Shown piece by piece: positions 11,104 through 16,582 of a DNA stretch of 16,582 nt (its first letter is position 1; every line of letters starts with the position of its first letter). The DNA comes from Parvularia atlantis (taxonomy: Eukaryota > Opisthokonta > Rotosphaerida): contig CALSCO010002239.1 of NCBI GenBank assembly GCA_943704415.1, positions 712-17,293 of the forward strand. The letters run 5' to 3'. A model generated the notes under the pieces. That model was not told where the DNA came from. It made no database searches and saw only the letters and a list, made by a program, of their open reading frames with translations. The position numbers were made by a program, and so were the translations under genes.

Positions 11104-11213
11104 GCGACCGCGCACGGGCGTGGGGCGGGAGCGACGCGCACGAGACGACCGAGGCGACCGCGCACGGGCGTGGGGCGGGAGCGACGCGCACGAGACGACC
11201 GAGGCGACCGCGC
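11104..11213. repeat. Perfect 50-bp tandem repeat, 2.2 copies
   Basis: Copy 1 is 11104-11153, copy 2 is 11154-11203, and a partial third copy starts at 11204. Copies 1 and 2 are identical over all 50 bases. The array starts about 20 bp upstream of the TOM1-like start codon, so it lies in that gene's promoter or 5' UTR. No conserved protein frame uses it. An assembly collapse with more true copies is possible. Confidence 0.95.
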
Positions 11214-11420
11214 GCACGAGGCTTTGTTGACCCGCCGCCGAGACGGCTGACGCAGAGTGCGGGCGAAACGGTGCCCCTCGGGAGGCGCGCTCACATCTGT
11301 CGCCTTCGTAGCATCACTACCTTGCAAATGTGCGTTGATCCCTAATGCGTCTGTTCTAGCTGCTCTTGCGCGGCCAGGACAGCCCGCCCGCGCGACGGCG
11401 CATCCGGTGATGTGCGGGTC
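11214..11420. other. Non-coding stretch between the 50-bp repeat and the kelch relic
   Basis: I find no supported gene here. The stretch contains a CTGAC-like site near 11249, and the base composition from about 11300 is less GC-rich than the genes. It may hold upstream promoter sequence for the TOM1-like gene or more of the decayed relic. Confidence 0.4.
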
Positions 11421-11582
11421 GGGGAAGCTGCGCCAACGCCTGTGATGATTGCTTCTGTCAGCCTGAACGGCAAGATCTTCGTCGCCGGTGAAGTGCTCTC
11501 CGCCTAGGCAGCCGTCTACGACGCCGCCAACAAGCTTCACGGGCAGCCTCGGCACCTCACGCGCTTCTCCCCCATTGTTTAG
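11421..11582 (+). pseudogene. Possible kelch-repeat relic with internal stop
   Basis: One plus-strand frame reads GEAAPTPVMIASVSLNGKIF then VAGEVLSA, then a TAG at 11505-11507, then AAVYDAANKL and a second stop at 11580-11582. This resembles one kelch blade: PTP..., a VxLNGKIYVAGG strand, then xVYDxxxNxW. The double Gly is changed to GE, the loop is shortened, and a stop sits in the middle. There is no start context or intron structure around it. I read it as a decayed kelch gene fragment, but a single short motif is weak evidence and chance similarity is possible. Confidence 0.38.
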
Positions 11583-11684
11583 CGCTCCGCCGCGGTTCTG
11601 TTGTCAGTGCTCATGCGGTTGCGGATACCAATGCGATTAGGGTGGTTACTTGTAGGTTGATGGTTGATGCGCGCTTGCTGCCTA

Positions 11685-13307
11685 CTAGAGCTTCAGCTGC
11701 GAGAGCAGATAGGGCGTGGGCGCGGGTGACGGTTGTGACGAGGGCCGCGGCGAGAGCGAGGGCGTGGGCGTGGGCGAGGGCGTGGGCGTGGGCCGCGGGC
11801 ACGTCCAGTTGATGTTGAGCGGCTTGAGCAGGTCGCGCGCGCAGACGAATGGCAGCGGGGCGAACGGCCGCATCTCGCGCGTTGGGTTGAGCGCGCGCTC
11901 GGCCAGCTGCGGCAGGGGCGCGCGCGTGCTGGCGTTGACGCAGCCAAACTCGCGGCAAGTCACACAGAGGCGGCCGTCGTTGGCGAGCAATCGGCTGACG
12001 ACGTTGGCGACCTCCATGCCCTGGTACGAGTGATTGCCCATGACCGTGAAAAAGTGCTTGGACCGGGCCTGCAGGTTCTCGATCACGCCCGCGACCCACT
12101 TGAAGTGGTGCACGTCCAGGCGGGCGATGCCGCGCGCAAAGTAGTTGTCAACGTGGTACGAGCTCAGGCTGTGCCAGCCGCCGTTGCCGATGGTGAGGAA
12201 ACCGCGGTAGGCCATGACCTTGTGCACGTCGCCGCGGATGTCGCCCTGCATCGAGCGCGTGGCCTGGAGGCACATGAGCGGAAAGGCCGACCAGATGTCC
12301 ATGTCGCGCGAGAGCGGGAGGAGGCTGCCGTCGAGCGCGGTGCGGTCGCGGAACTCACCCTCGACCCACGAGACGTTGTAGCGCGTGCACTCGGTCAAGA
12401 ACGAGATGTAGTCGTGCCCGGGCGGGAGCCCGTGGAACTCGTCGATGTCGACGTGCACGATCCAGTCGAGGTCGTCCACGCCCATGTGCAGCCGCGCCTC
12501 CTCAAACGTGACGACCTTGAGCCTCGTGTCAAACGGGCGGCGCCACCAGCTGAAGCTGACGGCGGCGGGCAGGTCGGCGATCTGCGCCGCGCACTCGGCC
12601 TCGTAGCGGTCGCGGCCGGGCGCGGCGTGCAGGGTCACGTGCATGTGCTCCCAGGGGATGCCTAGGCCGTGGTAGTAGTGCACCTGGTGCCACCCGAGCA
12701 CCGGCGGCTCGTTGCAGTCCCACATGCTGAAGAAGAACACGCGCGCGGGCTCGCGTGCCGGCAGGTGCCGCACGAAGCCCGGCGGCACGGCCACGGCCGT
12801 GTAGTTGACGGGGCCACGCGGTGCCGTCCGCGCCGTCCGCGGCAGCTTGTACGTTAGCACGAGCTCGCGTGGGCGGCCCGTGGGCTGCGGTGTCGTCGGC
12901 TGTGGTGTCGTCGGCTGTGGTGTCGTCGGCTGTGGTGTCGGCGGCGGCGGTGTCGGCGGCGGCGGGGATGTCGGCGGTGGGGAAGTCGGCGGCGCGATCA
13001 CGTCGCCGATCACACTGATCCCGACGATCCCGTCGAGGTCACCGTCAAGGTCAACGTCGCCCGCGCGCCCACCGCCGTCGTCGTTTCGCGCAGCTTCCGT
13101 TGACCGGGGCTGCGGCGGCTGGGGCGCGTCGTCGGCGTCGTCCCAGTCGAGGCGGCGCGTGGCCTGCGCGGCGGTGAACACGCCGACGACACCGACGCGC
13201 GTCTCGGCGGCCTCGCGGCTCACGAGCGCCGCGCCGGCCACAAACAGCACGACGACGGCCGTCGCCACGAGGAGCAGCAGGGACCGTGTCACGCTACTTC
13301 GCGCCAT
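11685..13307 (-). CDS. Type II membrane glycosyltransferase-like protein (GT2/GT92-like)
   Basis: This is an uninterrupted 540-residue frame starting at ATG 13307 (MARSSVTRS). An upstream in-frame GTG exists but is not a credible eukaryotic start. Residues about 9-28 form one hydrophobic anchor (SLLLLVATAVVVLFVAGAAL), giving Golgi-type type II topology. A low-complexity stem follows, with Asp-rich DVDLDGDLDG and then a Pro/Thr tract (about 105-142). The catalytic-like domain contains VFFFSMWDCNEPPVLGWHQV, HYYHGLGIPWEHM and DLDWIVHVDIDEFH; its DID at about residues 287-289 matches the metal-binding DxD of GT-A enzymes of the Glyco_tranf_2_4 / GT92 kind. A Cys cluster (CVTCREFGC) and several N-glycosylation sequons (NYT, NVS, NHS, NAS, NWT) fit a lumenal domain. 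The C-terminus is Pro/Thr/Ser-rich. Donor and acceptor sugars cannot be told. The lack of introns contrasts with all neighbours. Confidence 0.8.
   Translation of the reverse strand: MARSSVTRSLLLLVATAVVVLFVAGAALVSREAAETRVGVVGVFTAAQATRRLDWDDADDAPQPPQPRSTEAARNDDGGGRAGDVDLDGDLDGIVGISVIGDVIAPPTSPPPTSPPPPTPPPPTPQPTTPQPTTPQPTTPQPTGRPRELVLTYKLPRTARTAPRGPVNYTAVAVPPGFVRHLPAREPARVFFFSMWDCNEPPVLGWHQVHYYHGLGIPWEHMHVTLHAAPGRDRYEAECAAQIADLPAAVSFSWWRRPFDTRLKVVTFEEARLHMGVDDLDWIVHVDIDEFHGLPPGHDYISFLTECTRYNVSWVEGEFRDRTALDGSLLPLSRDMDIWSAFPLMCLQATRSMQGDIRGDVHKVMAYRGFLTIGNGGWHSLSSYHVDNYFARGIARLDVHHFKWVAGVIENLQARSKHFFTVMGNHSYQGMEVANVVSRLLANDGRLCVTCREFGCVNASTRAPLPQLAERALNPTREMRPFAPLPFVCARDLLKPLNINWTCPRPTPTPSPTPTPSLSPRPSSQPSPAPTPYLLSQLKL
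12883..12942 (-). repeat. 15-bp tandem repeat encoding Pro/Thr/Gln stem (4 units)
   Basis: Four near-identical 15-bp units (12883-12897, 12898-12912, 12913-12927, 12928-12942) encode TTPQP-like pentapeptides in the stem of the glycosyltransferase-like protein. Beyond them the tract degenerates into PPPPT repeats. Thr/Pro-rich stems are commonly O-glycosylated, which is inference here. The repeat is a likely site of length variation. Confidence 0.9.
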
Positions 13308-13342
13308 CACGTATCTATCACCACTATGCACTCAGCACTACG
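13308..13342. promoter_or_regulatory. 35-bp divergent spacer (shared promoter region)
   Basis: Only 35 bases separate the start codon of the glycosyltransferase-like gene (13307, minus) from that of EXO70 (13343, plus). The spacer is AT-richer than its surroundings (gtatctatcaccactatgca). No TATA box or other element can be assigned with confidence. Either the 5' UTRs are only a few bases long or each transcript starts inside the other gene. Confidence 0.55.
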
Positions 13343-16173
13343 ATGACGGACAGGCTCGCGACACTCGGAGAGCAGCTGAGGAGAGCCGACGAGCTCGCGC
13401 GCGGGCTCGTGGGCGTGCTGGACGGGTTCGAGGCGCGGCTCGAGGGGCTGCAGCAGGCTGTCGCGCCGGCGCACAGCGCGACCAAGCGGCTGACGACCGT
13501 GAGCCTGAGTGCGTGCGCGCGATGGAGTGGGTGGATGCCTGATCGCGGGCGCAGACGTCGAGATGGCGCACGGGCAGCTCGCGCGCGTCGTCGCGTTCTT
13601 CGACGAGATGGACGTGCTGCGGCCGCAGATCCTCACCGCGTCCATCGCCGCCGACGTGCCCGCGTACCTGGCCCTGCTCGCGCGCGTGACCGACGTGCTC
13701 CTGTTCCTCTTCCGCTTCAAGCTGCGCCAGACCGAGCGCGTCTACGTGGCGCTGGTGCGCGCCTGTGCATCGCTGTCGGCTGCTGCGGCCTGACCAGCAT
13801 GCCACGCAGCGCACGATGCACAAGGCCGGCGTCGAGCGGCTCCAGGGCGAGTTTGCGAACCTGCTCGAGCGCGCAGCCGTGTCGCTCGAGACGGCCGTCG
13901 GCAGCCTGCAGGATGCGCTGCACGCACGCACGCGCGCACCAGCCGAGAGCCCCGCCAGCGCCGAGCCCACGCCCGTGTCGCCGTCGGCCGGGCCGCAGCT
14001 GCTGATCGACGCGGCGCTGCTGCCGACGCTGGAGCAGCTCGCGAGCTATTTGCTTGGCGTCGAGGACGTGCTCAAGCAGCTCGGACCGATCGCGGGCACC
14101 GAGACCAAGTCAGGCATGGCGGTGCTGAGCGTGCCCGCGTTCATGAGCGAGAACTCGACCGCGTCGCACCGCACGATCGACTCGATGGCGTCGGGCGGGA
14201 GCGACGGCGTGGGACTCGCGTCGGTCTCGGCCGCGTCGATGCCGTCGGTCGGCGGCGGCCCGTTCGTCACGTTCACGTACGACAGCGGGACGGCCGTGGC
14301 GCTAGCGCACGCGCGTGCAGCGTTTGTCGTCCGCTTGCTGCCGCTCGTCTGGTCCGCGTGCACGAGCGAATCGGCATCGGCCACGGCGGCGCTGTCGGCC
14401 TCGGGCGGGACACCCACGCGGCGACAGTGCGTCTGCGCTCCGGCTGTGCGGCGCTGCGCATGCTGACCGCTCGTGTGCGCAGCGGCACGTTCTCGGTCGG
14501 GCGAAAGCGCGAGCGCGACAGCGTGCTCGCCGGCTCGCTCAACCGCAGCCGCTCGTTCATCGCGTCCGACAAGCGGCACAGCATCGGCAGCCTCGGGAGC
14601 GCGAGCAACGTGAGCATCGGCGGCGGCGACAGCACCGTCTCGGTGGCGGCATCGCGCGTGCGCCAGGCGATGGACGACCGCGTTGACATCACGTCGTACG
14701 CCGCTGTGGCCTACGAGCGCGGGTCGCACCCAATGATCGCTTACGCGCAGATGGTCGCCGCGCTGCTCGAGGTGGGCGTGGTGCGACAGTGTGTGCACAC
14801 GGCGCTGACGCTCGTGCGCGCGCACATGTGCACATAGGCCGAGCGCAGCCTGGCCGACCGGCTGTTTGGCGCGGGCGCGGCGGCGGCCAAGGCCGTGTGC
14901 GAGGCGCTGATGGGCCCGGTAATGCACGACATTGTCGGCAAGGGCGACGTGATCCTCATGGTGCAGATGCGTGGCGCAAGCGCGCGTGCCGTGCGCTCAC
15001 AGACTCGGCAGCGGGCCAAGCGCGCCGTGGCTCATCATGACTTTTCCGAGCTGCTCGTGCTGTTTGACCTCGTCAGCAGCCTCGGTGCGCACTTTGAGGC
15101 GCTCGAGTCGTTTGCACTAGTGCGCGGCGCTGCCGTGGCGTGCCATGCCGCTGGCTGACGCGCGTGCACCCAGTACTGCGGCAAGATGTCGTCGGACGTG
15201 AACGAGATTATGGCTGCGCTCAAGGCCGCGGCGACAACGGCCCTGGCCGAGTTTGTGGACGACATGCAGCGGCCCCTGCGCCAGTCGACGCTCCCGCCCG
15301 ACGGCAACGTGCACGAGCTCACGAGCAACGTGCGCGCTGCGTGTGCACCCATGCAAGCGCCTGACACCCCGGGCGCAGACGGTCGACTTTTTGCAGCGCA
15401 TGGAGGAGTACCGCGCGACGTGCGACCAGCTCCTCGCCGTGCTGCCCGGCATGCTCCCCGGCGACGGCGCTGCGGCGCAGGGGCGGCCCACCACGGCCTT
15501 TGGCGCGTTCACCGGTGTGCGCGCGCACGGCTGCTGCGCTTGTGTCGCACTGACGCGTGCGGGGCGCAGTGCGCGTGCTCGAGGCGCTCGGGCGCACTCT
15601 CGAGACGCAGGCGCGCAAGGTGTACAAGGCCAAGGCGCTCGAGGCCATCTTCCTGCTCAACAACAACCACTACATGCTCAAGCATCTGCGCGCGCCGCGC
15701 ATCGCCGCGCAGGTGGGCACGGCAGCGCTGGCGCAGTTTGGCGAGCACGTGTCGCTGCACGCGGACGACTACCACACAAGCTGGAAGGAGGTTGTGCAGT
15801 ACCTGCTCGAGGTCAACGCCGGGCGCTCGCTCATCCAGGGCCTGGGCATGGACAAGCACAAGGTCAAGGACCGCTTCAAGGGCTTCAACACCGAATTTGA
15901 GGCGCTTTACGAGGCTCAGCAGGCTTTCAGCATCCCCGACGCCGACCTGCGCCAGCAGATCCGCCAGACCGTCATCGGTATGGTCGTGCCCCTCTACACC
16001 AAGTTTCTCGAGCGGTGCGCTTCTCGGTTTGTGCGGTGCGGTGACTAACCTCGCGCACGCGCGCGCGCAGCTACGCCAACAGCGGTTTCACGAGCAACCC
16101 GGCCAAGTACATCAAGCTCACAGCCGACGAGCTCGAGCAGCGCCTCTCGCGCTTCTTCGACACCGCTGCCTGA
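13343..16173 (+). CDS. EXO70: Exocyst complex subunit Exo70
   Basis: Exo70 is the exocyst subunit that binds PI(4,5)P2 and targets secretory vesicles to the plasma membrane. Exons: 13343-13508, 13555-13754, 13810-14426, 14483-14780, 14838-15119, 15174-15329, 15379-15514, 15570-16014, 16071-16173. All eight introns (46-57 nt) are GT-AG and in phase, giving 800 residues. A possible extra 42-nt intron (14961-15002) would give 786. The N-terminus is a helical CorEx-like region (MTDRLATLGEQLRRADELA; TVSLNVEMAHGQLARVVAFF). The C-terminal Exo70 domain has AIFLLNNNHYMLKHL, DRFKGFNTEFEALYEAQQ and the hallmark end NPAKYIKLTADELEQRLSRF. A Ser/Ala/Gly-rich, probably disordered insert (about 13930-14640) separates the halves and makes the protein longer than the usual 620-700. 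The start ATG is the first in frame and lies 35 bp from the divergent gene. Confidence 0.93.
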
Positions 16174-16200
16174 CAACGGCACTGCGGCGCGATGTCGGGG

Positions 16201-16249
16201 ATATAGACGTTTTGGTGCCACGTACGTGTGAGCGCTATCGAACGCGTGA
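16201..16249 (+). promoter_or_regulatory. Leader of the permuted tRNA precursor with TATA-like element
   Basis: ATATAG at 16201-16206 is a possible upstream TATA-like Pol III element. Two short leader segments are complementary to the trailer after the 5' half: TGCCAC (16216-16221) pairs with GTGGCA (16349-16354), and CGCGT (16243-16247) pairs with ACGCG (16344-16348). Such pairing brings the two D-loop ends together, as needed for bulge-helix-bulge cleavage. The 21 nt between the two segments on the leader side are not explained. A competing local hairpin is possible between CGTGT near 16226 and ACGCG at 16242-16246. Confidence 0.5.
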
Positions 16250-16343
16250 GAGCAGACGACTGCAGATCGTCAGGTCCCGGGTTCAATTCCCGGCCGCTCC
16301 TAAGACAGATTGTCTCAATCCAAGGAGTGGTAGCTCAGCGGTA
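16250..16343 (+). tRNA. Circularly permuted tRNA-Cys(GCA)
   Basis: The 3' half comes first (16250-16301). It contains the D-stem 3' strand GAGC, A26, anticodon stem GACGA/TCGTC around loop CTGCAGA with anticodon GCA (16262-16264), variable loop AGGTC, T-arm CCGGG-TTCAATT-CCCGG, acceptor 3' strand CCGCTCC and discriminator T73. The 5' half follows after 22 nt (16324-16343). It contains acceptor GGAGTGG, TA (8-9), D-stem GCTC and D-loop AGCGGTA with G18G19. All stems close across the halves: acceptor 7 of 7 (one G-U), D-stem 4 of 4, anticodon 5 of 5, T 5 of 5. The mature RNA would be 72 nt before CCA, which is not encoded. U73 and GCA fit tRNA-Cys identity. No conventional 5' half exists upstream of 16250. 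The internal B box therefore precedes the A box. The breakpoint is in the D-loop; the exact cut sites are inferred. Confidence 0.88.
16303..16315 (+). other. Small hairpin in the tRNA intervening segment
   Basis: AGACA (16303-16307), loop GAT, TGTCT (16311-16315) form a perfect 5-bp hairpin inside the 22 nt joining the tRNA's 3' end (16301) to its 5' end (16324). It would stack near the acceptor stem of the circular intermediate. RNase Z and RNase P would remove this segment to create the mature ends. Confidence 0.6.
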
Positions 16344-16356
16344 ACGCGGTGGCAGC

Positions 16357-16367
16357 TTTTTTTTTTT
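16357..16367 (+). terminator. Pol III terminator (11 T) of the permuted tRNA gene
   Basis: Eleven consecutive T follow the trailer of the 5' half by one base. A T-run is the RNA polymerase III stop signal. Its place directly after the 5' half, and the absence of any such run after the 3' half, support a single transcript in the permuted order. Confidence 0.85.
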
Positions 16368-16531
16368 ATTCTTGGCGTAGTGTGGGACTGGGCTGTGCGA
16401 CGCGCGGCGCGACTGATCTCCGTGCGCGGATGTGCCTTGCAGTAGTGCATTGCGAGCGGGTGACCGCTTGAAACGTTGTTGACGCCTCTTACAAGAAGTG
16501 CCTTTTTTAAACCTAAACTGAACTCCTTGTG
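16368..16531. other. Unassigned intergenic stretch with a GTGA-tetraloop hairpin and a T6 run
   Basis: No protein gene is supported. AGCGG-GTGA-CCGCT (16455-16468) forms a perfect 5-bp stem with a GNRA-class loop, and a T6 run occurs at 16503-16508. Together these could mark a small Pol III RNA, but I recognise no family. Confidence 0.3.
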
Positions 16532-16582
16532 TCACTGTGGAGCCGAGTCGTCCTTGGTGGCACCTTTCTCCGGGCCCGAGGC
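16532..16582 (-). CDS. Possible C-terminal end of a gene continuing beyond the window
   Basis: The minus strand reads ASGPEKGATKDDSAPQ followed by TGA at 16534-16532, open to the window edge. The composition is protein-like (charged, hydrophilic tail), and a gene here would be convergent with the tRNA. With only 16 codons this is weak and could be chance. Confidence 0.2.
   Translation of the reverse strand, partial: ASGPEKGATKDDSAPQ

Noticed and set aside
11104-11213. CRISPR-like array
   Set aside because: Copies are directly abutting with no spacers, and the genome is eukaryotic.
13308-13331. An N-terminal extension of the glycosyltransferase starting at 13331
   Set aside because: That start is GTG, not ATG. 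The ATG at 13307 places the hydrophobic anchor at residues 9-28.
12805-13542. A plus-strand frame antisense to the glycosyltransferase
   Set aside because: Its Val/Gly/Ser repeats are the reverse of the Pro/Thr repeat. The minus frame has a signal anchor, a DxD motif and an ATG start.
16224-16301. A conventional tRNA with its 5' half just upstream of 16250
   Set aside because: No segment upstream can pair with CCGCTCC or supply GCTC-AGxxGG. Only the downstream 16324-16343 segment does so.

Overview
This window is nuclear DNA of a very GC-rich, gene-dense, intron-rich unicellular eukaryote. The protein genes are interrupted by tiny GT-AG introns (mostly 46-69 nt, donor usually GTGCG, branch site like CTGAC or CTCAC, acceptor CAG), and their products are purely eukaryotic: an Sm protein, an NBAS/Sec39 tether, a replication factor C subunit, a TOM1/THH1 membrane protein and Exo70. 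The lineage cannot be fixed from sequence alone. The intron style, the TOM1-type protein and the permuted tRNA would suit a small alga, but this is inference. The left edge starts with 19 C, which looks like a contig-end artefact.

Layout. Bases 20-338 (-) hold the 5' part of an SmE (SNRPE) gene. Bases 477-7315 (-) hold a multi-exon NBAS homologue: N-terminal beta-propeller, acidic linker, then Sec39-type alpha-solenoid. Bases 7440-7980 (-) hold a decayed internal fragment of a cytochrome P450. Bases 8026-9654 (+) hold a ten-exon clamp-loader subunit (human RFC5 / yeast Rfc3 type), spliced here to 370 residues. Bases 9729-11083 (-) hold a seven-exon, multi-pass TOM1/THH1-like membrane protein (332 residues). 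Bases 11084-11684 are non-coding, with a perfect 50-bp tandem repeat and a possible kelch-repeat relic. Bases 11685-13307 (-) hold an intronless type II membrane glycosyltransferase-like protein (540 residues). Only 35 bp away, divergently, 13343-16173 (+) hold an Exo70 exocyst subunit (about 786-800 residues). Downstream is the most unusual object: a circularly permuted tRNA-Cys(GCA) gene, whose 3' half (16250-16301) lies before its 5' half (16324-16343), followed by an 11-T Pol III terminator.

How the genes relate. There is no operon logic; these are separate eukaryotic genes packed with spacers of tens to a few hundred bases. Two encode large membrane-trafficking factors (NBAS for Golgi-to-ER tethering, Exo70 for exocytosis), and the glycosyltransferase and TOM1-like proteins are also endomembrane proteins. 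SmE (splicing) and RFC (replication) are housekeeping genes. The permuted tRNA implies that this organism processes a circular pre-tRNA intermediate: tRNA splicing endonuclease and ligase join the ends in the D-loop, then RNase P and RNase Z release the acceptor ends.
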